Below, piece after piece: positions 1 through 8,057 of a stretch of 52,167 nucleotides of DNA. A program made the position numbers and the translations under genes. The notes under the pieces were generated by a model. It saw only the letters and a list, made by a program, of their open reading frames with translations, had not been told where the DNA came from and ran no database searches. Origin of the DNA: Peptococcaceae bacterium (GTDB lineage Bacteria; Bacillota; Peptococcia; Peptococcales; Peptococcaceae); the NCBI GenBank assembly GCA_900759105.1, contig CAAETY010000103.1, positions 1 through 52,167 on the forward strand. Reading direction: 5' to 3'. The first letter of the stretch is position 1; the number at the start of each line of letters is the position of its first letter.

Positions 1-2019
1 AAAACAGGTTTACAGCCTTTCCGCACCGATTTGAATGTCATGCTGGCCTCCGGCACAAACATTCAAGGGCAGATGGAGCAGGTGGATACCGATCTTGGCT
101 ACACATGGGACAGCTATACCGATCCTAACAGCGTCCGAATTGGCGTTAACTGGGGATATACCTCTTCCCAGCTGGAGTCGCAGCTTGACCCAACGTTAAT
201 CATTGCCGTTGCCGCTTTTTTGCTACTGATAATTTTTACCGGATATCTCATTATCTATAACATTTTTCAAATCTCTGTCACCGGAGACATCCGGTTTTAC
301 GGACTGCTAAAAACAATCGGCACAACACCCCGACAGCTCAAACGCATTATTCGTGGGCAGGCACTGCTTCTATGTATCATAGGCATTCCTATAGGGCTAC
401 TACTGGGCTATGGCATTGGCGCTGTTCTTGTACCTATTGTTCTAAAAACGACCCTATTAGGAACCAGCGCCTCCACCCTCAGTGCCTCTCCGGTAATCTT
501 CCTTGGTTCCGCGCTATTTGCCTTGCTGACAGTGCTCTTATCCTGCGCTAAGCCCGGTAAAATGGCCGCTAAGGTCTCTCCGGTGGAAGCCGTCAAATAC
601 ACCGATGTCGTTCTATCAAAGAAAAAGCATCGCACTACCCGAGGCGCCAAGCTTCATCAAATGGCTTTCGCCAATCTGGGACGAAACAAGAAAAAGACCG
701 TGCTTGTCGTGCTATCTCTGGCATTGTCGGTGACGCTGTTCAATGCACTCTGTGCCTTTGTGGGTGGCTTTAGTATGGAGAAATATGTATCAACCCTGAC
801 CTGTGCCGATTTTATTGTCAGCACCCCCGACTATTTCCGTTTCGACACAAATGCAGATGAATTCATCACGCCAAATCAAATCAAGGAAATCGCCGCAAAC
901 ACGAAAGCCAGCCTTTCCGGCACGGCATATGCGGAGCGTGGAGTCAGCTACCTGTGGATGACGGAGGATGCGTTGCGCCAGGACTATGCAAGGTATGAAA
1001 GCGCCGAACAGTTGGACAGCCATATGAGCCGCATGGAGCACCGGGGCAATCGGGTGATGGGCGATACCCAAATTGAGGCACTGGATGCTAGCTTGTTTGA
1101 CAAGCTTCAGGTATTCGAGGGCGATATTTCCCCGATGCTTGAGCCGGACAATCACGCCATTGCCATTGCGGTTTCTCTTGATGACTATGGCAATCTGCCC
1201 AATCCCGACTACTATCCCAAAGTCGGTGACACTGTCACTGTCACCTATGCGGATGACGAGCAATACATCGACTACCGCACCGGGGAGCTATGCAATGCAG
1301 ACACGCCGGAAGAATACTGTCAACCAAAGCTGTATGGCGCACGAGATGTAACATACACCGTCTGTGCCTTGGTGGAACTCCCCTATGCCATGAGCTACCG
1401 TTATGGTGGCATTGGCTATAATGTGGTTCTATCTGTGGATGTTGCTCGGCGAGACAGTAGCGGATCGGTTATTCCGATGCTCTATCTGTTTGATACGGCA
1501 AATGACACTGACGAAGGCGCAGCAGAACAATATCTGTCTACGCTCACCGCGGATGCGTTTTCTCCGCTGATGTATGAAAGCAAAGCCACCGCACGAGCAG
1601 CGTTTACGCAATTTCGGCAAATGTTCCTGCTGATAGGCGGTATGCTCTGTGCCATCATTGGGTTGGTGGGGCTCTTGAATTTCTTCAATGCCATGATGAC
1701 CGGTATTCTTTCCCGTCGCCGGGAATTTGCCATGCTTCAAGCTGTGGGAATGACAAAGAAGCAATTGAAACGCATGCTGATTGATGAGGATTTGTTTTAC
1801 GCCATGGCTTCCGTTGCAGTAGCCTTTGTGCTGTCATTGGCATTTGGGCCTCTTTTAGGAAACATGCTGGGCAGTATGTTCTGGTTCTTTGAGTACCAAT
1901 TCACCATCTTGCCTGTCCTAGCGACAATCCCGTTATTTCTCTTGCTAGGCTGGCTGATTCCTTGCATGATGTATAACGACACTGCGAAATGTAGTAATGT
2001 AGTATTGTTGAGCAATTAA
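1..2019 (+). CDS. FtsX-like ABC transporter permease, 5' end outside the window
   Basis: The frame is open from base 1, so the N-terminus lies left of the window. What remains has membrane segments in two groups (about residues 55-78, 109-134, 153-172 and 221-243 counted from the Met at base 31, then about 536-560, 590-612 and 628-650). They flank a large extracytoplasmic region. Each group carries the FtsX hallmark of a cytoplasmic segment such as RREFAMLQAVGMTKKQ. This is the membrane subunit of a MacB/Bce-type ABC exporter; the ATPase is not in the window and is presumably encoded upstream. The cargo cannot be told. A strong terminator follows the stop. Confidence 0.85.
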   Translation, partial: KTGLQPFRTDLNVMLASGTNIQGQMEQVDTDLGYTWDSYTDPNSVRIGVNWGYTSSQLESQLDPTLIIAVAAFLLLIIFTGYLIIYNIFQISVTGDIRFYGLLKTIGTTPRQLKRIIRGQALLLCIIGIPIGLLLGYGIGAVLVPIVLKTTLLGTSASTLSASPVIFLGSALFALLTVLLSCAKPGKMAAKVSPVEAVKYTDVVLSKKKHRTTRGAKLHQMAFANLGRNKKKTVLVVLSLALSVTLFNALCAFVGGFSMEKYVSTLTCADFIVSTPDYFRFDTNADEFITPNQIKEIAANTKASLSGTAYAERGVSYLWMTEDALRQDYARYESAEQLDSHMSRMEHRGNRVMGDTQIEALDASLFDKLQVFEGDISPMLEPDNHAIAIAVSLDDYGNLPNPDYYPKVGDTVTVTYADDEQYIDYRTGELCNADTPEEYCQPKLYGARDVTYTVCALVELPYAMSYRYGGIGYNVVLSVDVARRDSSGSVIPMLYLFDTANDTDEGAAEQYLSTLTADAFSPLMYESKATARAAFTQFRQMFLLIGGMLCAIIGLVGLLNFFNAMMTGILSRRREFAMLQAVGMTKKQLKRMLIDEDLFYAMASVAVAFVLSLAFGPLLGNMLGSMFWFFEYQFTILPVLATIPLFLLLGWLIPCMMYNDTAKCSNVVLLSN

Positions 2020-2045
2020 GCGACACTCAATAATAATGAGCAACC

Positions 2046-2083
2046 AAAATAGCCCGCGGCTAAAAAAGGCAGCGGGCTATTTT
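2046..2083. terminator. Bidirectional terminator between FtsX permease and MATE gene
   Basis: A 12-bp perfect inverted repeat (2046-2057 and 2072-2083) with AAAA/TTTT flanks can end transcription on both strands. It sits between the convergent permease and MATE genes. Confidence 0.8.
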
Positions 2084-2150
2084 CAATCTACAAATCTATT
2101 TTCAGTTACGGTTTTGTTGCGGTTGTGAACGGTATCCGTTCAAAAGCACG

Positions 2151-3512
2151 TCATCCCATCGTTTTACGGACAGTAGAAGCACCATTTTCACGCAAGGCGC
2201 GGCGGTAAACCACCAACGCCACCCAAGCCGTAATAACCTCGGTCACCCAGAATGCGTGCCATACACCCACAGGCCCCAATATGCGACTCAATACAAAGGC
2301 CAGCGGAATAATGAGCACAGTATAGCGGCACAAAGAAATAACCAAAGAGGCCGTACCCTTGCCCAAGCCTTCCAAGGCACCGGATGCAGTCACGGACATG
2401 GCTGAGAAAACAAAGCCCACACTGATTAAGCGTAATGCCGTTACCCCGGTTGCAATGGTATCCGTCGATTCGGTGTAAAGGCCCATCAACCACGCCGGAG
2501 CCGCCATAAAGAGAATGGTACCAATCACCATAATCACACCTACCATAGCCAAAACCACGTTAAATATCTTTTGTACACGTTCATACTCACCGGCTCCATA
2601 GTTAAACCCAACTAGTGGACGCATGCCTTGAATAATGCCGTTGGCAGTGAGATACAAAAAGGTTTGGAGCTTGTAGTAAATCCCCAAAATGAGAATATAG
2701 ACGCCGGAATAAACCGCTAATATCCCATTTAATGCGGTTATCAATACCGATGAAAGCGCCATATTGAGGGTTGCGGGAATACCCACGCCGTAAAGCCTTC
2801 CCACCAGAGCCTTTTCCCAATGCAGGCTTTGGCGGTTGATGCGAATGGACATGGGACGATAATGCGCTATCAAAAGATAGAGCAACAGGCTGGAGGTTTG
2901 GCCCAAACCTGTTGCCAGGGCAGCGCCACGAATTCCCAGTGCCGGCACCGGCCCAAGACCAAAGATAAAAATCGGATCAAGAATGATGTTCATGACACAG
3001 CCTTCAAGCAAGCAAAGCATTGACACCTTCATGCGTCCCACTGCTTGGAAGATTTTTTCGTAGGCCATGCTAAACATCACCACCATGGTAAAGGCAAAGA
3101 CCATGTTGGCGTACGCCACGCCCAAATCAATAACGGTCTGTGAATCGGTGAAGCCCGCCAAAAAGTGCGGCATGCTCCAGTAAACCAAGAGCATCATCAC
3201 CAACCCGTGCACAATGGCAAGCACCATCCCATCCGAAGCAGACGCACTCGCTTTTTCGCGTTTGCCAGCGCCAAGATAATAAGAAATGGCGGCATTAATG
3301 CCGATACCAAAGCCAATCCCCACCGAATTGACCAAATTTTGTACCGGAAACACCAATGAAAGTGCTGTCATGGCATCCTCACTGATGCGCGCCACAAAGT
3401 AGCTGTCAATGATATTGTACAGTGCATTGACGAGCATCGACACCACCATTGGCAACGACATCGAAATGACCAAGGAAAAGATTGGCTTTTCCCGCATAAA
3501 ATTTTCACTCAT
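2151..3512 (-). CDS. MATE family efflux transporter
   Basis: A 453-residue, highly hydrophobic protein with about 12 membrane helices in two similar halves, the usual size and layout of MATE cation/drug antiporters. The start has a good AGGAGG ribosome binding site six bases upstream. The N-terminal PIFSLVISMSLPMVVSMLVNA and the GFNYGAGEYERVQ segment of the second half are typical of the MatE family. It probably exports cationic or aromatic compounds using an ion gradient; the substrate cannot be predicted. It lies downstream of xpt but is separated from it by a terminator, so it is probably transcribed mainly on its own. Confidence 0.88.
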   Translation of the reverse strand: MSENFMREKPIFSLVISMSLPMVVSMLVNALYNIIDSYFVARISEDAMTALSLVFPVQNLVNSVGIGFGIGINAAISYYLGAGKREKASASASDGMVLAIVHGLVMMLLVYWSMPHFLAGFTDSQTVIDLGVAYANMVFAFTMVVMFSMAYEKIFQAVGRMKVSMLCLLEGCVMNIILDPIFIFGLGPVPALGIRGAALATGLGQTSSLLLYLLIAHYRPMSIRINRQSLHWEKALVGRLYGVGIPATLNMALSSVLITALNGILAVYSGVYILILGIYYKLQTFLYLTANGIIQGMRPLVGFNYGAGEYERVQKIFNVVLAMVGVIMVIGTILFMAAPAWLMGLYTESTDTIATGVTALRLISVGFVFSAMSVTASGALEGLGKGTASLVISLCRYTVLIIPLAFVLSRILGPVGVWHAFWVTEVITAWVALVVYRRALRENGASTVRKTMG

Positions 3513-3546
3513 CTGGACCTCCTATCGCTTTCCGTGCTTTGGCCAC

Positions 3547-3585
3547 AAAAAAAGCCACACAGTCATCAAAAAATGGCTGTGTGGC
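3547..3585 (-). terminator. Rho-independent terminator after xpt
   Basis: On the minus strand the stem GCCACACAG/CTGTGTGGC is followed by seven T residues, between the xpt stop and the MATE ribosome binding site. Confidence 0.8.
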
Positions 3586-3667
3586 GAAAAGGGACACGTT
3601 GGTCGGAAAAATCCACTCATAATTTTCATTGGCATGATATATGATTTCACGCACGCTGTCAAGAGGC

Positions 3668-4243
3668 TTAGTCGCAGAAGATAACGCCCTCATCTTCACT
3701 CATAGACGCCACGCGCGCCAAGGATTCGATACGCACACCTTGAGCACGCAAATTAGCGCCACCCGGTTGAAAGGCTTTTTCAATGGCAATCCCGCAGCCT
3801 ACAAGTGTTGCGCCGGATTGCTTTACAAGGTCAATAAGCCCTGTAAGTGCCGCCCCGTTAGCAAGGAAATCATCAATAATCAACACACGGTCCTCTTCAT
3901 TGAGGAAACGTTTATTCACAATAACATCATAGACACGGTCATGGGTAAAGGACGTTACCTTGGTGGTATACACATCGCCACTGATATTCTTGCTTTGGCT
4001 TTTCTTTGCAAAAACAACCGGACTGTCAAATGATTGGGCAACAATAGCGGCAATGCCTATCCCTGACGCTTCGATGGTGAGAATCTTGTTCACCCCGGCA
4101 CCTTCAAAGCGCTTCGCCCACTCCTTTCCCATTTCTTGAAAGAGTGCGATATCCATTTGATGATTGAGAAAGCTATCCACCTTGAGCACGTCGCTGCCAC
4201 GAACAATCCCATCCTTACGGATACGAGCCTTTAAAAGTTCCAT
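3668..4243 (-). CDS. xpt: Xanthine phosphoribosyltransferase
   Basis: A 191-residue protein, the normal length for Xpt. It converts xanthine and PRPP to XMP in purine salvage and acts as a cytoplasmic dimer. The PRPP-binding loop VLIIDDFLANGAALTG and the N-terminal MELLKARIRKDGIV are family signatures. Its promoter and a GC-rich leader hairpin lie directly upstream. In many Bacillota xpt is controlled by a purine riboswitch; I do not see the aptamer here, only the single hairpin. Confidence 0.93.
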   Translation of the reverse strand: MELLKARIRKDGIVRGSDVLKVDSFLNHQMDIALFQEMGKEWAKRFEGAGVNKILTIEASGIGIAAIVAQSFDSPVVFAKKSQSKNISGDVYTTKVTSFTHDRVYDVIVNKRFLNEEDRVLIIDDFLANGAALTGLIDLVKQSGATLVGCGIAIEKAFQPGGANLRAQGVRIESLARVASMSEDEGVIFCD

Positions 4244-4269
4244 TGAATTTCCACCTTTCTACCACTAAC

Positions 4270-4292
4270 AAAGGCCCGCAAAACGGGCCCGA
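4270..4292 (-). promoter_or_regulatory. GC-rich hairpin in the xpt leader
   Basis: The minus-strand leader between promoter and start contains GGCCCG/CGGGCC with a short T-rich loop and T-rich flanks. It could be a weak attenuator or a terminator of the upstream gene. No purine aptamer core is visible. Confidence 0.45.
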
Positions 4293-4305
4293 AAAAACTG
4301 TTTCT

Positions 4306-4334
4306 ATTATACAAAGAAGTACCGCACTCTGCAA
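4306..4334 (-). promoter_or_regulatory. Promoter of xpt
   Basis: On the minus strand a perfect TATAAT (4306-4311) is preceded by TTGCAG (4329-4334) with a 17-bp spacer, immediately after the CPBP protease stop. Confidence 0.65.
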
Positions 4335-4338
4335 GCGT

Positions 4339-5028
4339 TTAAGCAAAACCCATCATAGCGGTGCCCATATTATATACTAGATGCAACGCCATAGCGCCCC
4401 ATAAGCAATTGGTTCGCCGATACACAGAACTACAGAAAAAGTGGAGCAAGAGAATATAGATTGCATGCACCGGCGCAATATTTGAAAAGCCGACGCTTCC
4501 GCCGACGCCCCAGTATACCGGATAATGGCTGAGCAAAAAGAGCCCTGCCGTTACAACAGAACACACCCAGCCCCAAGGCAGCAGCCCACGCAATCGTGTT
4601 TGAAGGATGCCACGAAAGAAGAGCTCCTCATTAAATACGCCAACGGTAAAAATGGCTACGCTCAGCCACGAAAGTGGCATAACGTGCAACGTATGATGGT
4701 AAATGCCCATTTGCACCGCCAAAAGACTTGCTAAGAGCACCGTTGCCAGCAAAATCCCCATGGCCATACTTTTGCCTAGGCACTGGCGATGCAATCCCAG
4801 CTCTCGCCGTCCGGAAAGCCATACCACACCCAATGCCATCCCCATATTGACGAGTGCTGTAATTAGATTGAGGCTTGCCATCAATAGCAAAGGCAAATCC
4901 GTGGTATAGAGCCATCCTTGCCCAAACAGGATGCCCATTTGCACAGAAAAAATCAGTATTGCTAAGCATGCATCTCTTTTACTATAGCCCTGCACCACTT
5001 CACGATAGGCCACTTGCTCCCATTGCAT
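4339..5028 (-). CDS. CPBP family intramembrane metalloprotease (CAAX protease/Abi type)
   Basis: A 229-residue protein with about seven membrane helices. The conserved glutamate motif appears as FNEELFFRGILQTRL (family EExxxR) around residues 131-145, followed by a histidine motif (LLSHYPVYWG) and a C-terminal HLVYNMGTA motif, matching CPBP/Abi intramembrane proteases. Members process membrane proteins or bacteriocin-type peptides; the substrate here is unknown. It follows the acetyltransferase by 30 bp on the same strand with its own GAGGTG ribosome binding site, so the two may be co-transcribed. Confidence 0.85.
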   Translation of the reverse strand: MQWEQVAYREVVQGYSKRDACLAILIFSVQMGILFGQGWLYTTDLPLLLMASLNLITALVNMGMALGVVWLSGRRELGLHRQCLGKSMAMGILLATVLLASLLAVQMGIYHHTLHVMPLSWLSVAIFTVGVFNEELFFRGILQTRLRGLLPWGWVCSVVTAGLFLLSHYPVYWGVGGSVGFSNIAPVHAIYILLLHFFCSSVYRRTNCLWGAMALHLVYNMGTAMMGFA

Positions 5029-5058
5029 GACTTCACCTCTCTATTAACCGAAGATACT

Positions 5059-5691
5059 TTATTCCCAGGCCTCGCCTTCCAGTTCAATAATTTCACTCGG
5101 ACTAAGCTTGTCACGTTCTGTTAGTGGTCGCAGCACTCGACACGGTGAACCGCAAGCCACTACCCCTGCCGGAATATCGCGATTCACTACACTACCGGCA
5201 CCGATGACACTGCCCGCACCAATAGTCACACCCCCGCAAATTGTGCAGTTTGCGCCTATCCAGACATTGTCCTCGATTACAATCGGTGCACTTACCGCTA
5301 CCCCTTCACGTCGTTGAACAGGATCAAGCGCATGTCCCGGACAGGCTAATACCGTATGCGGTGCAATCAATACGCCGTTTCCAAGATGTACCGGCGCCGT
5401 ATCCAAAATGGTACAGTTATAGTTTATAAACACAAAGCCGTGGGTATGAATATTAAAGCCGTAATCACAACGAAACGTCGGCATAATGGCAAGAGGCCCC
5501 TCTACCGTACCAAAAAGCGCCTGTAAAATCTCCTGCTTTTTCGCTTCATCGTCCGGATGCAAGCGATTATATTCCCAACACAGCACCTTTGCCTTGTGTT
5601 GGCGTTCACTGACCGCACGATTTTCACGCACAGCATAGCCTTCACCGGACTGCATATACGTTGAAATAAATTCATCTATAGAAATTGCCAT
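5059..5691 (-). CDS. Sugar/maltose O-acetyltransferase (LacA/Maa/NodL family)
   Basis: A 210-residue hexapeptide-repeat enzyme. The N-terminal region (residues about 10-60) resembles the Mac domain of maltose acetyltransferases. Isoleucine-patch repeats follow and form a left-handed beta helix, for example VIEDNVWIGANCTICGGV. The catalytic histidine is probably in the CPGHALDP segment. It transfers acetyl from acetyl-CoA to a sugar hydroxyl, often as detoxification; the acceptor is not predictable. GGAGG lies seven bases upstream of the ATG. Confidence 0.88.
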   Translation of the reverse strand: MAISIDEFISTYMQSGEGYAVRENRAVSERQHKAKVLCWEYNRLHPDDEAKKQEILQALFGTVEGPLAIMPTFRCDYGFNIHTHGFVFINYNCTILDTAPVHLGNGVLIAPHTVLACPGHALDPVQRREGVAVSAPIVIEDNVWIGANCTICGGVTIGAGSVIGAGSVVNRDIPAGVVACGSPCRVLRPLTERDKLSPSEIIELEGEAWE

Positions 5692-5798
5692 ATTTAAGCC
5701 TCCATTTGGGTATTAATACCATTCTCTGCCTAACAGCTTCAAATTAACGCAAAGTGCTTCCTTGCGATAATCGTTTTCTTAGCAAGCGAATTTATTTT

Positions 5799-6353
5799 TC
5801 ATTTGCCAAGCCGCGCCAACAAGGCATGACCGTTTTCTTTTAGCCACGCTTCTTGTAGCTTGTAATTCGGCAATATTTGTGCCACCTCGGCCCAGAAGCG
5901 TCGTGAGTGGTTCATTTCCTTTCGGTGGCACAGCTCGTGCACAATCACATAATCTCGCACCGCCTCAGGCGCAAGCATCAACAAGGCATTGAGGCTTAAA
6001 TTTCCTTCGGTGGAGCAGCTTCCCCACCGTGTGCGCTGGGTACGAATCCCCACGCGCTTTACTTCCACGCCAACCTTCGGCGCCCACTCGCTAACTCTGG
6101 CATTGAAATCTTTTTGTGCTGCCGCTTTTAGCTGTGCCAGCGCCTCAGCAGAAAGCAACGCCCCACCATAGTTTGCCTGCGCACGTTCCAATTGCGCGCG
6201 TTTTTCGGTAATCCACGCTTTCTTACTTTCTACAAATTGTCGCACCGCTCTATCCCCCATTCCAAGCGGTGCACGCACCAGCAAGCTCCCATCTGCTTGC
6301 AAGACGAGTCCTATGCTCTTTCTGCGAGAACGTATGATTTTAACCGCTTCCAT
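5799..6353 (-). CDS. YgjP-like M48-type metallopeptidase
   Basis: A 184-residue protein containing the zinc-protease motif HELCHRKEMNH with a downstream RRFWAEV segment, as in the YgjP/DUF45 family. I chose the ATG at 6353 because it overlaps the stop of the upstream flavodoxin gene (TAATG), indicating translational coupling; an upstream in-frame TTG lacks a ribosome binding site. The protein is cytoplasmic. Members are often found near restriction systems, but none is present here. Substrate unknown. Confidence 0.8.
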   Translation of the reverse strand: MEAVKIIRSRRKSIGLVLQADGSLLVRAPLGMGDRAVRQFVESKKAWITEKRAQLERAQANYGGALLSAEALAQLKAAAQKDFNARVSEWAPKVGVEVKRVGIRTQRTRWGSCSTEGNLSLNALLMLAPEAVRDYVIVHELCHRKEMNHSRRFWAEVAQILPNYKLQEAWLKENGHALLARLGK

Positions 6354-7057
6354 TAATAGTTCACCGGTAAATTCGTCAGCCAATTTCTAAAATCAGTACG
6401 CGTGCCGGCTGTTGACGTCCCGCCGCTTCGTACATTGTAAGCCTTGGTCACATAGGCATCGGTCAAGCTTTTAATGGCCTTCACACCGCCTTCGGTACCA
6501 CTGTCATCTGCATCATAGCTGCACACCGGAATAAGGGTCTTGTTTTTCAGATCTGCACTTTCCAAAAAGGTGCACACCGGCATTGGCAACCCACCCCACC
6601 AATTTGGATAGATGAGAATCACCGTGCTGTAATCATCCATATCCGGCACTTCATCACGCAAGGTCGGACGCACGCCATCAAGCTGCTCCTGCTTGGCTTG
6701 CGCATAAACCTTTTCTTCATCGGCCGGATACGGTTTGTCTGCCACGATTTTATACAAATCGCCGTTACTCACATCCATCGCCACCTTGGCAAGTAAATTG
6801 GTGTCCCCGTTTACGCCTGCATTCGTCTTATTGAGCGTGGCTGTGGTAATTACATCCACATCCTTCGCCCACGGTGCATTGTCATACAAGCTAAAAACCG
6901 CCACCAACGTTTTACTTGCTTCCTCTTCATTGCCGGCTTCTTCTGTCGCACTTATTGGCGCGCTCACAGACTCCGCCGGTGTTTCATTGCTCCCACAGGC
7001 ACACAAGCCCACGGCAAGCACCGCCAACAGCACAATCACCCTCCACTGCTTCTTCAT
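6353..7057 (-). CDS. Flavodoxin-like lipoprotein
   Basis: A 234-residue protein starting with a lipoprotein signal (basic start, hydrophobic run, lipobox VGLCACG at about residue 20) and then a flavodoxin fold. Signatures include VILIYPNWWGGLPMPV (the Y/W FMN-stacking segment) and the SYDADDSGTEGG loop. It is expected to be membrane-tethered outside the cell and to bind FMN, acting as an electron carrier or NAD(P)H-dependent reductase; the partner is unknown. It overlaps the metallopeptidase gene by one base. Confidence 0.82.
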   Translation of the reverse strand: MKKQWRVIVLLAVLAVGLCACGSNETPAESVSAPISATEEAGNEEEASKTLVAVFSLYDNAPWAKDVDVITTATLNKTNAGVNGDTNLLAKVAMDVSNGDLYKIVADKPYPADEEKVYAQAKQEQLDGVRPTLRDEVPDMDDYSTVILIYPNWWGGLPMPVCTFLESADLKNKTLIPVCSYDADDSGTEGGVKAIKSLTDAYVTKAYNVRSGGTSTAGTRTDFRNWLTNLPVNY

Positions 7058-7127
7058 TTACCGAACCTCCTTGTACAGTCATTGTGTGAAAAAATTATAC
7101 TCCATTTATCCCAAGAGTGGCAATCTA

Positions 7128-7144
7128 CTGTGACAAAATCACAG
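7128..7144. promoter_or_regulatory. Crp/Fnr-type palindrome upstream of the ferredoxin gene
   Basis: CTGTGACAAAATCACAG is a perfect 6+6 bp inverted repeat with a 5-bp centre. A -10-like TAGTAT follows at 7162-7167, placing the palindrome centre near -38, close to the class II activator position. The Crp/Fnr protein encoded at 12768-13439 is a candidate ligand. Confidence 0.5.
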
Positions 7145-7198
7145 ACAATGCGCACGGCATTTAGTATCATACAACCATCACATCAAGGAGGTCACACC

Positions 7199-7408
7199 AT
7201 GAAACCCACACCCATTCGCCGAAAAGCACACATTGACCAAAGCCACTGCGTTACCTGTGGCTCTTGCCTAAAGGTTTGCTCACGCAGCGCCCTACAAATC
7301 TCGCACGGTATCACAGCCACCGTCAATGAATCACGCTGTGTCGGATGTGGCCTCTGTGCCAAGGAATGTCCCGCCTCTGTCATTACCGTAAAGGAGGTGT
7401 CCGCATGA
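7199..7408 (+). CDS. 2[4Fe-4S] ferredoxin
   Basis: A 69-residue protein with two clusters of the form CxxCxxCxxxC: HCVTCGSCLKVC and RCVGCGLCAKEC, the latter followed by P. It is a small cytoplasmic electron carrier. The ATG at 7199 follows AAGGAGG (7185-7191) by seven bases. Its stop overlaps the start of the next gene (ATGA), so the pair is translationally coupled. The basic N-terminus before the first cluster is a little longer than in clostridial ferredoxins. Confidence 0.88.
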   Translation: MKPTPIRRKAHIDQSHCVTCGSCLKVCSRSALQISHGITATVNESRCVGCGLCAKECPASVITVKEVSA

Positions 7409-7983
7409 CAAACAGCAAGCATTGGTATGATTATCTTTGGATTGCATCCCTCACCTATCTCACCCTCGGATTCTTTAACATTCTCTTTGCCTGGTTGGGG
7501 CTTATTTGCTTCTTGGTTCCACTCATCATTGCCATCTCGCAAGGTACCAAAGGCTACTGCAATCGTTACTGCGGTCGCGGTCAACTCTTCGGGCTTTTGG
7601 GCGGTCGCTTCGGATTAAGTCGCAAGCATGACATCCCCCATTGGATGAAAAGCAAGGGCTTTCGCTACGGCTTTTTGATTTTCTTCTTTGCCATGTTCTT
7701 TCAAATGCTTTGGGCAACCGCCTTGGTATTTGCCGGTGCCACCAATCTCTCTCAGGTCGTAATACTCCTCTGGACCTTCAAGCTTCCCTGGCAATGGGCT
7801 TACCACGGCACCCTCTTTTCAGCCGGTGTGGCACAATTTGCCTTTGGCTTTTACAGTGTCATGCTCACCTCCACTGTTTTGGGCTTCATCACCATGATTG
7901 CCTACAAACCCCGCAGCTGGTGCGTCTACTGCCCAATGGGCACCATGACCCAACTCATTTGCAAAGCCAAAAATCCAACCTAA
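7405..7983 (+). CDS. NapH/YccM-like membrane iron-sulfur protein
   Basis: A 192-residue protein with about four to five membrane helices and two cysteine motifs, YCNRYCGRG and WCVYCPMGT, typical of NapH/NosR/RdxA-type membrane ferredoxins. Such proteins pass electrons between a quinone or cytoplasmic donor and an external acceptor. Being coupled to a ferredoxin gene, it is likely to form a small membrane redox unit. The ATG at 7405 overlaps the ferredoxin stop and has AAAGGAGG upstream. It lacks the extra C-terminal ferredoxin domain of full NapH. Confidence 0.75.
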   Translation: MTNSKHWYDYLWIASLTYLTLGFFNILFAWLGLICFLVPLIIAISQGTKGYCNRYCGRGQLFGLLGGRFGLSRKHDIPHWMKSKGFRYGFLIFFFAMFFQMLWATALVFAGATNLSQVVILLWTFKLPWQWAYHGTLFSAGVAQFAFGFYSVMLTSTVLGFITMIAYKPRSWCVYCPMGTMTQLICKAKNPT

Positions 7984-8002
7984 CAAACACGCCTCAACAA
8001 CC

Positions 8003-8045
8003 AAAAAAGGTCGTTTTCAACACACTCGTTGAAAACGACCTTTTT
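8003..8045. terminator. Bidirectional terminator
   Basis: An 18-bp near-perfect inverted repeat (AAAAAGGTCGTTTTCAAC and its complement) with A and T runs lies between the convergent NapH-like and transporter genes. Confidence 0.88.
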
Positions 8046-8057
8046 ATTTTAAGGAAC

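Noticed and set aside
4244..4338. Purine riboswitch before xpt
   Set aside because: No three-way junction aptamer core is visible; only one short GC hairpin is present.
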